NCBI GenBank assembly: GCA_964459465.1
Contig: CAYWLR010000007.1
Span: 62,001-126,000, forward strand
Length of the DNA stretch: 64,000 nucleotides
DNA from: CALAMC01 sp964459465
Lineage (GTDB): Bacteria; Zixibacteria; MSB-5A5; GN15; PGXB01
Reading direction: 5' to 3'
Part shown: positions 1-11,200 of the stretch, one piece after another
Position numbering within the stretch: the stretch's first letter is position 1
Layout of the letters: every line of letters starts with the position of its first letter
Notes under the pieces: model-generated
Databases searched by the model: none
Told to the model about the DNA's origin: nothing
Seen by the model: the letters and a program-made list of their open reading frames with translations, nothing else
Program-made: the position numbers and the translations under genes

Positions 1-156
1 TGGCATTTTTAAAATATTATATTAATGGCCCAAAATACCCGTTTGACACTCATAAGCGTAATTTAGGCAATGACTTATACAATTGATGGAAAGGGCGTAA
101 CAAAAATGGCGAATATCATAGAGAAAACGGCGATGCGACTCCTGTGCGGGTTTTGG

Positions 157-2946
157 CTATGGCCGGGCCTTGCTCCCGGCGCCGGAATCCGAGGCCAGTT
201 CGTCGATAATGCCAACGGCTTCCTCCATTTCGGCATTCATAAGGACTTTCAACACCATTCCGGGAAAACTGCGGGGTATATCAAGCACACGGATGACATG
301 GCTCATATCGGCGTAATCGGGCAGGATTTCTTCCAAGATATTCTTGGTTGACTTCAGGAACTTCTCATTGAATATGATTTTGTCATCATCGGGATAAAGC
401 GGCAGGTATCGAATTTGCGATTCCACGAGGTCCTGGAAGAAATGAGTGCCGAACGAGAGGTCGGGAATATAGTTGCCCCTCTGGCGGGCGATTTCAATCA
501 AAACCGCGGAATTGTTGATATCAGAATAAGTAACGCTGACGCCCAGCTTGATATCGCCGCGCGAACCCCATCTTCCGGGGCCCATCAGGATAAACTGCCT
601 TTTTGGCAGGATTTTATTAAGTTTGCCGACGGCGCGTCCGACCGCCAGCATTTCGGCCCGTCCGCCCAGCCGGGCATACTCATCGGGGTCAACATAAACG
701 ATATGCGTGATATCGGGCACGCGACCGTTGGAGATGTGCCGGTTGGCCGAAAAAATGATACGATCTGTCGGAATATCCCGTGGTATCGGCGACGGCTGGC
801 TGTCGCCGGAATAACTTTGCGAACGGCACTGCAACAGGTAAAAACAATCGCCGTCGTGGGCGAATTCGATGTCGACCGGGCGTCCGAAAGTATCTTCAAG
901 GATTTTCATGATTAAACCAATCTGTGCCGTGAATTGCGAATCCTTGAAGAGACCTTCGAAATTGACGATTATTTCGTCGACGGAGAAATTGACATCGATG
1001 CCGATCGGGCGACTGATGTGCCCGTCTTTGTAAACCGAGACGATTTTGTTCAAGAGCGGATACTCCGAGCCGACCTCATCGATTATTTTTCGCAGTTCGA
1101 CCGTATCGAATTGCCGGGTTTTGAGGTTGATGACGTCAACTTTCCGGGGTGAGTAGCGACGGATTTCTTCGGGGTCGATATTGACCCGCAAGCCGGGTTG
1201 GCCCGGAGAAAACAGCACCGGGTAATCATCGCTCAAGCGGTCCACCGCCCGCGTCCCCAAACCCGGTACCATACGCACCAGACCGTCCTCGCGGCGGATA
1301 CGGGGTGACCAGCGGAATTCATTGCGGCTGAAGGCCACGCCCGCGAAGGCCGGGACGAAATAATGACCGACCTTTTTGCCGACCACTTCCTGAATAATTA
1401 TGCCCATTTCTTCTCCGAAATCGAGCAAACCCCGTTCGGCGCGGTATTCAATGGGGTCGGGGCTGAAGGTTGAGGCATAGACTTCGGCGATGGCGTCCAT
1501 CAGAGCCTCCATGCGTTCCTGCTTGGTTCCGACGTTGGCCAGAAAGAGGCTTTTGTACTTGCCCGAAAAAGCCGCTCCGACCCGGTCTTCGAGAAGCGAA
1601 GAGGAGCGCACGATCAACGGGACGTCGCCGAAGTCATCCAGGGCCATAGACAATCCCCGGGCAATATCGGCCGGGAAGTTGGCCCTTTTGAAGGTTTCGA
1701 CGATGTGGGGGTACTCCAGACGAATCTGGTTGATTTCTTTGTATTTGGTTTCGACGACTTCCTCGAAATTATTGAAATGCATAAAATGCAGCAGGACATC
1801 GGACGTAATATGCCAGGTTTTTGGAATTTTGACGGTATTGAGGATGTCATGGACATTTTTATTTCTCTTGATTATTTGCGAAGCCAGGTAGAGCCCCGCG
1901 CTTTTGCCGCCCAGACGGCCGTGACTTTCGGACGTGAAAATCACTTTCTGCAAGAGGTGATAGAAATCGCTGATTTCTATGAAATTCTTTATGATGTTGA
2001 TATAGTCGAGCTGGTCGGATAGAAAACGGCGGATCAGAGATACCTGGATACCCCTCTGGTTGGGTGACTTGATACCTTTTTCTTCTTCGGCCAGATGATA
2101 ATAGCGGCGGATGGCATCGGCCACTTCGGCCAGCGACAGGTTGCGATTGACCACCTGCACCAGGAAGCTCAATTTATCTTCCTGTATCCATTTTTTAATC
2201 AGGGCCAAAATCTGGTCGTCGCTGTGATTGCGGGCGGCGATTTCGAAGACCCGGTTGTCGTAGCCGGGTTGAATCCAGACCCGGTGCTTGTTGAGGGGCT
2301 GGTTCCAGCTTTCGGGCTCGTCGGATATTTCCAGCAGTTCCCGGGGAGCGCTCGTCTGTAAGAGCTGTTCGGCTTCGGCGTTGCCGCTCCAGCACAGATA
2401 ATTGAGCATTTTGCGGGCGATGGAAAAGTAGAGGTTGCTGTCGGTCTGCTTGAGCATCTGCAGGATGATTTGCCACTGTTTTTCCTGGCCTTTGCGATGC
2501 GAGATTTCCCCTTCGCCGGCCCTCTGCCGCATTTTCCGGTGCAGGATGAAATTGCCCAGTCTCTCGGCAATGGTGCCAATGAGCTTTGCCTCTTCCTTGA
2601 TAAAAGGGCCATGGTCGGCCGGTGGCATTTCCTGCGTATAGTAGACATCAAGGGTTCCGAATTTACGATTGTTGGCGGTGATATCGGCTTTGTGTGACCA
2701 GATACTTTCAAAAAAGCCGGGACCCGCATACGTTTTTCCGTCCAGTTCAATTTTAGCCTGACACAGTCCGGGATACTGCAGACCGCTGGGAATAGCCTCA
2801 ACTATCTTCTCGCAAACTTCGCCGAGTGACGTATCCGGGCCGGACAGAATTTCCTCAACCCGGTACAGACAGTTTAGCTCCTTGGCGCGTTCCTGCAAAG
2901 TGCGAAGAAGCTTGTCGTGGCTATTGTCGGTTTCGTTACCGTTCAT
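157..2946 (-). CDS. GAF domain plus PEP/pyruvate-binding (PPDK N-terminal-like) protein
   Basis: About 929 residues. The N-terminal 15-135 resembles a GAF sensor domain of the kind found in histidine kinases. The middle and C-terminal parts resemble the ATP-grasp nucleotide-binding domain of pyruvate phosphate dikinase/PEP synthase: GGKSAGL near residue 345, VRSSSLLEDR and AAFSGKYKSLF, an EVVG stretch, and FYLLQCR close to residue 730. A C-terminal segment with LMGPGRWGSRGD and SFGTHFFQDLVES follows. I see no phosphohistidine swivelling domain and no PEP-binding barrel, so a complete PPDK reaction is unlikely. A role as a sensory or regulatory phosphotransfer protein is inference. The reading frame can also start at a GTG at 2991, adding 15 residues; I chose the ATG at 2946 because the GAF region begins shortly after it. 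Neither start has a clear SD. It is transcribed away from gdhA, with a 300-base gap. Confidence 0.8.
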   Translation of the reverse strand: MNGNETDNSHDKLLRTLQERAKELNCLYRVEEILSGPDTSLGEVCEKIVEAIPSGLQYPGLCQAKIELDGKTYAGPGFFESIWSHKADITANNRKFGTLDVYYTQEMPPADHGPFIKEEAKLIGTIAERLGNFILHRKMRQRAGEGEISHRKGQEKQWQIILQMLKQTDSNLYFSIARKMLNYLCWSGNAEAEQLLQTSAPRELLEISDEPESWNQPLNKHRVWIQPGYDNRVFEIAARNHSDDQILALIKKWIQEDKLSFLVQVVNRNLSLAEVADAIRRYYHLAEEEKGIKSPNQRGIQVSLIRRFLSDQLDYINIIKNFIEISDFYHLLQKVIFTSESHGRLGGKSAGLYLASQIIKRNKNVHDILNTVKIPKTWHITSDVLLHFMHFNNFEEVVETKYKEINQIRLEYPHIVETFKRANFPADIARGLSMALDDFGDVPLIVRSSSLLEDRVGAAFSGKYKSLFLANVGTKQERMEALMDAIAEVYASTFSPDPIEYRAERGLLDFGEEMGIIIQEVVGKKVGHYFVPAFAGVAFSRNEFRWSPRIRREDGLVRMVPGLGTRAVDRLSDDYPVLFSPGQPGLRVNIDPEEIRRYSPRKVDVINLKTRQFDTVELRKIIDEVGSEYPLLNKIVSVYKDGHISRPIGIDVNFSVDEIIVNFEGLFKDSQFTAQIGLIMKILEDTFGRPVDIEFAHDGDCFYLLQCRSQSYSGDSQPSPIPRDIPTDRIIFSANRHISNGRVPDITHIVYVDPDEYARLGGRAEMLAVGRAVGKLNKILPKRQFILMGPGRWGSRGDIKLGVSVTYSDINNSAVLIEIARQRGNYIPDLSFGTHFFQDLVESQIRYLPLYPDDDKIIFNEKFLKSTKNILEEILPDYADMSHVIRVLDIPRSFPGMVLKVLMNAEMEEAVGIIDELASDSGAGSKARP

Positions 2947-3180
2947 AGTATCATAACTTCGTACCCGCGGCCGCCCATCGTCGCCGGCCACGGTTGTCTT
3001 AAGGGTCCATGCTCATCATTCGGCGCGGGCCGTTCCCTTTTGGCCCGGAGCATATTCTCTTATCTTTTTATATCGGCTTTTGTAATGTACTAAGAAACAG
3101 TCGATTTGGAAACTGCTTAAATAAAGAAAAAGAGCCCCGTCGGCTTCGATTCTGATCCGGGCCGGACCGGTAAACCGCTC

Positions 3181-3223
3181 AAAATATAAGCCCGGGGAAA
3201 CCCCTGAAGATTTCGACCCGGGC
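3181..3223 (-). terminator. possible terminator of the glutamate dehydrogenase gene
   Basis: On the minus strand, 33 bases past the gdh stop, arms GCCCGGG and CCCGGGC (3217-3223 and 3190-3196) can pair, with an inner GGGG/CCCC pairing, followed by TTATATTTT. The run of T is interrupted, so this is a weak call. The rest of 2947-3255 shows no credible gene. Confidence 0.35.
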
Positions 3224-3255
3224 CATAAAGTCATTAACCAAAGTTCAGACGGTCT

Positions 3256-4542
3256 TTAGAGCCAACCTCTTTCGCGGCAGGCTTGCGCCACGCGGGCGAT
3301 AGAGATGGTGTAAGCCGCGTCGCGCATGTAGAGATTGCGTTTCTGCGCCAGTTCATAAACGCCCCGGAAGGCCGCCGTCATTTTAACATCCAATTTATTC
3401 AGGACTTCGTCCTTTTCCCAGAAATAATTCATATTACTCTGGACTTGTTCGAAATAACTGCAGGTGACGCCGCCGGCGTTGGCCAGAAAGTCGGGCAAAA
3501 CGAAAATCTTGCGTCCATGCAGGACGGCGTCGGCTTCCGGCGTCGTCGGACCATTGGCACCTTCGGCGACGATCTTGACGCGCGGGCCGATCTTTTTGAC
3601 GGTTTCTTCGTTGACCTGGTTTTCCAGCGCGGCCGGGATCAGGATATCCACATCCTGCTCAATCCAGGCCCCGCCCGGAAGAACTTCATAACCGAGATCT
3701 TTGGCCTTGGTTTTGTTGATACCGCCGAAGCGGTCGGTTATGGTCAACAGCTTATCGATATCAATGCCGTCTTGTTTCCGGAAGGCGTAGGACACCTGGT
3801 CGGCCTGATCCCAGGAGGAGACGCAGACGACTTTGCCGCCAAGCTGCTGGTACAGGCGAATGGCGTACTGGGCGACGTTACCGAATCCCTGCACAGAGGC
3901 GATGGTGTTTTTGGGTTCGATTTTCATTTCACGCAGGGCTTCGCGCACCAGATAAATGACGCCAAAACCGGTAGCTTCGGTCCGGCCCAAAGAACCGCCC
4001 ATGCCGACCGGTTTGCCGGTGATAAAGCCGGGGTATTTATTGCCGTGAATGACTTCGTACTCATCGAGCATCCAGAGCATGTGCTGGGCATTGGTCATGA
4101 CGTCGGGAGCGGGAACATCCGACAGCGGTCCGACATTTTTGGCCAGTTGACGAACCCAGCCGCGGCAGAGCCGTTCCTGCTCGTTGGTGCTAAGATTGTG
4201 CGGGTCACAGATGATGCCGCCTTTGCCGCCGCCGAGGGGAATATCAACCACGGCGCATTTCCAGGTCATCCACATCGACAGAGCGCGGACGGTATCGATT
4301 GTTTCCTGCGGATGGAAACGGATGCCGCCCTTGCACGGTCCGCGGGAATCGTTATGCTGAACACGGAACCCGCGGAATATTTTTGTGGAACCGTCATCCA
4401 TTTTAACCGGAATACTGAAATGATATTCGCGGAGAGGATTGCGCAAAAGGTCACGGGTGGCCTGGTCCAGTTCGAGAGTGGCGGCCACTTTATCGAACTG
4501 CTTTTGGGCCATGACAAAGGCGTTGTATTTCTGGTTTTCCAT
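3256..4542 (-). CDS. gdhA: glutamate dehydrogenase (Glu/Leu/Phe/Val dehydrogenase family)
   Basis: 428 residues, the usual length for hexameric bacterial NAD(P)-dependent glutamate dehydrogenase, which interconverts glutamate with 2-oxoglutarate and ammonia. The family signature is complete: GPCKGGIRFHP with Lys71, Lys95 in WMTWKCAVVD and the catalytic lysine Lys107 in PLGGGKGG; VPAPDVMT supplies the conserved Asp. The Rossmann motif GFGNVAQYA sits near residue 220. Start ATG at 4542 is preceded by AAGGAA at a suitable distance. Cofactor preference cannot be read with confidence. With PruA (46859-48478), the symporter at 37731 and the many peptidases in the window, a catabolic role in glutamate oxidation is plausible, but this is inference. 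Monocistronic by appearance: the neighbour upstream is 700 bases away and divergent. Confidence 0.95.
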   Translation of the reverse strand: MENQKYNAFVMAQKQFDKVAATLELDQATRDLLRNPLREYHFSIPVKMDDGSTKIFRGFRVQHNDSRGPCKGGIRFHPQETIDTVRALSMWMTWKCAVVDIPLGGGKGGIICDPHNLSTNEQERLCRGWVRQLAKNVGPLSDVPAPDVMTNAQHMLWMLDEYEVIHGNKYPGFITGKPVGMGGSLGRTEATGFGVIYLVREALREMKIEPKNTIASVQGFGNVAQYAIRLYQQLGGKVVCVSSWDQADQVSYAFRKQDGIDIDKLLTITDRFGGINKTKAKDLGYEVLPGGAWIEQDVDILIPAALENQVNEETVKKIGPRVKIVAEGANGPTTPEADAVLHGRKIFVLPDFLANAGGVTCSYFEQVQSNMNYFWEKDEVLNKLDVKMTAAFRGVYELAQKRNLYMRDAAYTISIARVAQACRERGWL

Positions 4543-5246
4543 TTGTAAGTTCCTTATAAAGCCTGTTTGTTAATTTTTTCACAAAATCCAGTAGGCATTT
4601 TATATGCGAATGGGGAAAAGCGCAAGGGAAATCGGACACGTCCCCGGTCAGCCACCAGGTTTCGAGATTTAATTATATGTTAGATAATAAGATAAGTCGC
4701 CGCAAAAATGGCGACTTTCAACCCCTTTTGGGATATAAATCGGGCCATTCGGAAAGGTCGGTTTACTCATTTATAATGTATTCCAATTTGGAATGATTAC
4801 AATTCAATCCGGGCTATTCGACTCGTTATTTCCTGATAAAACATGAACAACCAATGGTAAAGAAAAAATAGTGATGCCCGGCTGATAAGATTCTTGACAC
4901 CAAACCAATTATGGGCTATAATTAATTAAGCAAGTTTCCAGGGTTTGAGCACAACCCGACTATTTTGCCAGAATACAACTGAAGTCATACCGGGACTATG
5001 GCTTTCGATAAGCTTGGAGCATTTTATAACGCAGATAAATAATGCCGTTTTGTGGTTTGCGGATTTTTCAGGGAGGTGATGCCGAAAATTCAACTAAATT
5101 CGCTAAAGTACAATCTCTGATCCGGTTGTACTCGCAGTAATCCATCTGTTGCATAAGTTCGAGAGTAAGTTTTCATCTGCCGGATTTTAAAAATTAACAT
5201 GTGCACGGTCAGTTGGCCGTAATTTTAATTTACATGGGGGAACAAA
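4543..5246. other. 704-base intergenic region between divergent genes
   Basis: No credible coding sequence. It is A+T-rich, carries the perfect sigma-70-type promoter at 4894-4922 and then a leader of about 318 bases before the giant secreted gene. I looked for known riboswitch cores (c-di-GMP, cobalamin, TPP, fluoride and others) in the leader and recognised none. A strong SD-like GGGAGGTGATG at 5070-5080 is not followed by a sizeable frame. Confidence 0.6.
4894..4922 (+). promoter_or_regulatory. consensus sigma-70-type promoter for the giant secreted gene
   Basis: TTGACA at 4894-4899, a 17-base spacer and TATAAT at 4917-4922: all 12 consensus bases match at the ideal spacing. The predicted start of transcription near 4929 leaves a leader of about 318 bases before the ATG at 5247. 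Confidence 0.75.
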
Positions 5247-8200
5247 ATGAAGCGATTAATTTTCGCTCTGACGCTTCTGCTCTGTCTTCTGGCGGGGGCG
5301 ATTCTGGCAGATACGCGCTATGTCACCCAACCGATTCAAATAACCTCCGACAGCCATTACGAAAGGGGCCAGGCCATCGTCTATGATGGCACGGACTACT
5401 GGCTGTTTTACGGGCGTTCGGCTTCGGTGACGGGGAACTATCAGAATAGTAATCCGGATACACAGGATTACGAAATTTATTACAAAAAGGCCTCGACCAT
5501 ACCGGGTCTTGAGACGGCTACGCCGGTGGCGATCGGCGGCGCCGTGAATTCCTATCTCGGAGAACTGGGTGCGGCCGTTTTCGGCGGGAAGGTCTGGGTG
5601 TTTGCTTCGATCGATCCGAACCCGGGCGCATCCGGAGATAAATGTCAGCTTTACGGCTGGTATACATCCGATGGCGGGTCATCCTGGAATCAGACGGAGG
5701 ATCTGGTCGCGGCGGCCACGCCGTTCGGCGACGGTCAGGCCCATCACGATGAGATTGCCTTCGATGGCAAACTCTGGCTGGTCACGGGAAGCGGCAAGTT
5801 TTACACCCGACGGGCTTCATCCAGCCCGGAACTGGAGGCGTCATGGACGGCTCCGTTGTCGGTCGATGCCGCCTTAACCGGCGGGCTGGCGCGATTTTTC
5901 ATCGAGGGAACATACCTGTACCTGGTGATTTTCAGCAATAACATCAGTTACATTTACAATTACAACGCCCCCACTAACAGCTGGATCATGGTTGACAATG
6001 CCTCGACGCCGCGCGCCTATGACCCGGTCCTGTTTAAAGTGGGGCCGGATTATGTTCTCGCTAATGCGCCTATGCCGACCGACTGGTCGCATCAGTGGCT
6101 GGAATATCGCACCGGAAGTTCATTGACCGGTATTTTGTCGGGGACGCCGTCCAAAATGCTTTCGGCGACAAGCTATGGCGGCAACACCTGGGGCGAAATG
6201 TGGCCCAAGGGAATTACCGACAACGGCGGAACGTCGTATGTCTTCTTCACGTCCGAGCGCGATCAACCCGCGCAGGAGGGAACGGGCAATATCTGGTATG
6301 TCGAAATCGACTGGCCGCTCGGGTATGATCATTATCACTTCGTTCAGACGGCGGTGGAGGCGTCTGTGGGAGGGGATGATATCATAATCGGGGAAGGTAT
6401 TTATACCGAGCAGGTTCATATCACGACCGACAATCTGACGTTGACCGGAGCGGATATCGATGACGTCGTTATCAAATCTCCGGCCGCGATGAGCGCGTCG
6501 TTTGTTACCGGAACATATAACAATTACCCGGTGGTTTTTGTCGATGACGCATCAGCCGTGATTTCCACGCTGACCATCGACGGCGACCATCAGGGTGACG
6601 GCAATTACCGGTTTGTCGGTCTGGGCATCTGGAACGCCGATTGCGGTGCCGACAATATCAGGATTTTGAGCGTCATGAACAGCACTTTCAGCGGCGCCCA
6701 GCACGGCATCGGCATATATTCATACAATAACACCGGCGGGCCGTACACTATCACCCTGTCCGATATTCTGGTCGATGATTTCCAGAAGACGGCGGTGGCT
6801 CTCAACGGCCCGGGATACACGGTTGACCTCGACCGTATCACAACCATCGGGGAAGGCCCGACCACCGTCACGGCCCAGAACGGCATTCAGATCGGCGGCG
6901 GCGTGACGGGCACGGTGGACGATTGTAATATCAGCCTGGTCGATTACACCGGGGCCAGCTGGACGGCCTCGGGTTTTCTGGTGTTCGGCTCGGCGGTCGC
7001 CAACGGCGTGACTATCGACCAATGCCAGACCAGCCTGTACGTTCAGGATGGCAACTGCGTTTTCAACGGCGGCCAAGTGACCAATCCGACCGGTGAGGCC
7101 GCGATCGCCTACAGCACGTCGGCCAAAGGGGCCACATCGTCATTCAAAAACTTTCTTGCAGCCAGTCCGATGGCCCCCGAAGATCTGCCGGCAGGCGACA
7201 AGGCGGCCGTCGCCGTGACGCTTCATAACAGTGAATTTTATGGTACCGGCGCCCCCGACAGTTACGGTGTGTATGCCTATGCCGTCGGGCCGGTGTCATT
7301 CGAAGTCACCAACTGCCTTTTTACCGACTGGACTTATGCCGTGTCCACCTGGGAAGTGGGCGGGACGGTAACGGCCGGGATTCATGACAATGATTTCACG
7401 GGCAATGCGTATGGGTTTGCGACCAATGCCGCGGCCACACAGGATGTATCGTACAACTGGTTCGGGAGTACCGACGCGGCCGTGGTGTCAGCCATGCTTG
7501 ACGGCAATGTCGACTATACGCCGTGGTTGTCGAGCGGGGTTGACGGTGAACCGGGGTCACCCGGTTTTCAGCCTTCGCGAAGCCTGGTTTATGTCGATGA
7601 CGACAGTCAGCAAAGCGGCACTGACGGACGGATCAATGAAGCCATTAATGACCCGAATGTTTTTGAAGTATTCATTCAGGAAGGAACATACAATGAAAGC
7701 ATCTTGATCGGGTCCGGCTTCAGTAAGAACGGCCTGGTCATATCGGGCAATCCGTTTCTGCGCCCGGTCATAACCGGCGGTGTGCGCCTGACCCAGACGG
7801 CCGCGATTGACGGACTAACGTTTAAAAATCTGGTCATCAGCGGTCTGGCCCCGTCGGGTGACGGCATCTTCGACATGGACAACGGCGGAGCGATTGACAA
7901 TTTTGTCATGGATAAATGCGTTATCGACGGCGAAAACGTGGCCGACAGAAACGGTTTTCTCGGGCAGAATTTGACCGGGACGCTTGCCATGACCGGCAAT
8001 ACCTTTGTGAATATTCTCGGCTGGGCGGTCATGGATATCGAGTCGGGCAGCGGCGACGGCGGCAGCAATCTTCCCTTTGCGACCGTAACCTTTGCCAATA
8101 ATAGCGTTACCGACTGCAACGGTTCGGTATCGTTGCGCGGGAAAGCTGCGCCCAACCGTACCAACCTCGTCAATGCCTATGGCAATGCTTTCTCCAATAT

Positions 8201-11200
8201 CGGCGGCAACGCCTCTTCCCAGGGCCAGCACTGGGCGGCTCTGGAGATTAACCACGCGGAAGCGGCCAATATATACAATAACAATGTCGATGACGTCTCC
8301 GAAGGCGAGTGGGGCGAGGGCCAGGCCTTTCAGTTATGGGATATCGGGACGCTCGATATGCATGATAACACCATCACCAATAATTTCCAGGGAATTTTCA
8401 TATATGGCGGCGGGGCGGCGCCCTATGGCGGACCATACGCCATACCCGGCGGTTCCATATATCACAATACTATCTCTGGCAATACGCAGTACGGCATTTC
8501 GGTGGCCTCCACGGCTACCGGGGGACCGCTCATGGCCGAAAGCAATTACTGGGGAGCCCTGCTGTGTCAGGACATCGTGCCCATGGTTGACGGCAATGTC
8601 GATTATGACCCCTGGTGCAATAGCGATTATTCCGCCTGTACTTTCACCTGTACCGTCGCGGAAGTCTGGGTTGACGACGACTGGGTTGGCGCCACGGAGG
8701 GTCAGGATCTCGGCGGCGGCATTTATTTCGGATACAACGGCTTCGCCACGATCGACGATGCCATCGCGGCCGTTGCGGTCTCCGGTACCGTTCACATTCT
8801 GGCCGGAACGTATACCGAACAGGTGCACGTGAACAAGGCCGGTCTGAACATCATCGGAGCGGGCCTGACGGACGTGACGATTGTATCGCCCGCCACGTTG
8901 ACATCCTCGTTCCCGACCGGTTCGTACAATAACTTTCCGGTGGTGTTTGTCGATGGCGTCAACGCCACGATTTCGGGCGTGACCATCGACGGCAATCACA
9001 TGGGTGACGCCAACTACCGTTTTGTGGGTGTCGGTTTCTGGAACGGGGGAGGAACGTTCAGCGATGCCAAAGTCATAAACGTCATGAACAGCACTTTCAG
9101 CGGCGCCCAGCACGGGGTCGGCCTTTACACCTATAACAATACCGGCGGGCCGTACACTCTGGTCGTGGAAAACGTCGTTGTCGATGATTTCCAGAAGACG
9201 GCGGTGGCCATCGGCGGCGCCGGCATGACGGCCGATCTGGACAATGTCACGACTATCGGCGAGGGCCCGACGACGGTCACCGCGCAGAACGGGATTCAAA
9301 TCAGCGCCGGGGTCACGGCCACGGTCGATGACTGCCATATCAGCCTGGTCGATTACACCGGCGCCAGCTGGACGGCCAGTGGTTTTCTGGTATTCGGCAA
9401 TGCCGTTGCCAATGGTGTCAACATTGACCGGTGTCAGACCAGCCTGTACGTGCAGGACGGCAATTGCCAGTTCAACGGCGGCACTATCACCAATCCGACT
9501 CTGGATGCCGGTATTGCCTACAGCACCGGCGCCAAGAGCGGCGGTGTAACCCGACAACCGCTTCCGGTTCAGGCGTTCGACGCCGAACTGGTCGAACGCG
9601 GGGACAAGTCTCCGGTCAATGTGGCTATCAGTCACAGTACCATAACCGGGACGGGCGCCATCGACAGTTATGGGGTGTATGCCTATGCTTCCGGCCCGGT
9701 CATGTTTACCGTGACCAATTGTATTTTCAGCGGCTGGACGGTGGCGGTTTCCGCCTGGGAAGCGGGCGGAACGGTCACGGCCGGGGTGCATGAGAACAAA
9801 TTCACCGGCAACGATTATGCTCTGGCAACCAACGCTGTGGCGGTGCAGAATGGCTCCAACAACTATTTTGGTACCGTCGATGCGGCGGCGGTTACGGCCA
9901 TGGTTGAAGGCAATTTCGACTTTACGCCGTACTTGTCTTCCGGTACGGAAGTCCCGCCGGGGTTTGTGGCCGACTACGGGGTAATGTACGCCGAGGCGGG
10001 CAGTGCCCAGACCGGGTCAACCGGCCGGATAAACGAGGCCGTGGCCAATACAAACGATTATGGTACGGTATATATCAACGAAGGGACATATGCGGAAAAC
10101 GTCGTTGTCGGCAAGCCGGTGACGGTGATCGGCCTGTCGTCCGCCAAAGGCGTGGCGGAGATAAATCCCGGCGGCGGAACCGGGGTCGATATTACATCGA
10201 GCGACGTGATCGTTCAGAACCTGACCATACACGGCGTCAGCGCGGGAATTCAGGCCTATCTGACACCGGCGGAGTACGCGGCCAGTTTCGGCTATCAGAA
10301 CCTGCAAATTCTCGATAATACCATATACGATGTATCCAACGGCGCCTGGGGATTTGCCATATCCATGGGGACCGAATCCGAACGCTATAATCCGGCTGAT
10401 CCTCTGGGTATTTATGACCCGTCGCTGACCGACCTGCTTGACTTCTCCGGACTGATGATAAGCGGCAACGAGATTTACAGCACTACCGGCGCGGCGGTTC
10501 TGTTGCAGTCGATGCGGCCTCACGCAGGAGGATATCTGGAGTTTACCGGCAATAATATTCACAATACATCCATGAGCGCCCTCTGGGTCGATGCCGTCTG
10601 GGCGTTGCATATCACCGACAACGATATGATCGACAACGGCAACGGCGTCTTTTTGAGCAATTATGGCGACGGCTACTATGAAGGCAACGAAAACAACGCC
10701 TTTGATCCGAAGATAATTGTCGGATCGGGCAATACCATCACCGGCAACAGCGGGAGAGGTATTGCCTTGTATGACGGTTTTCCGGGGCTGATTGATTTTA
10801 ATAATAATACCATCTATGGCAACGGGACGAATTATTTCAACTACCTGACCACCGCGGCCGACGCCCGGAATAACTACTGGGGCGCCTTGCTGTGCCAGGA
10901 TATTCAGGCCGGCATCAGCGGCAATGTCGATTTCGAACCGTGGTGTAACTCGGACTTCTCGTACTGTGGATTCTCCTGTACGTTGACCGAGGTCTGGGTG
11001 GATGATGACTATTGCGAAACCTGTGCCAACGACGGGCATTTCTGGGGTTTTGATGCCTTCGCGACTATTCAGGACGGAATCGATGCCGTCGCGGGCGGCG
11101 GCACCGTTCACGTTCTGGCCGGAAGTTATGCCGAACAGGTCATTATCGCCAAAAACGTGACCGTCAGCGGCGCCACCGGCGCTACGATTGTCCCTCCGAC

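Noticed and set aside
1..156. Promoter TTGACA at 43-48
   Set aside because: The position 17 bases downstream (GGCAAT) is a poor -10 box and no plus-strand gene follows.
3016..3234. 72-residue minus-strand frame between gdhA and the PPDK-like gene
   Set aside because: No SD, no resemblance to a family, overlaps the terminator-like hairpin.
3283..4548. 421-residue plus-strand frame antisense to gdhA
   Set aside because: The minus-strand gene has all glutamate dehydrogenase motifs; the antisense frame has none and is a codon-bias shadow.
4923..5246. Known riboswitch in the leader of the giant gene
   Set aside because: I compared by eye with c-di-GMP, cobalamin, TPP, SAM and fluoride cores and found none.
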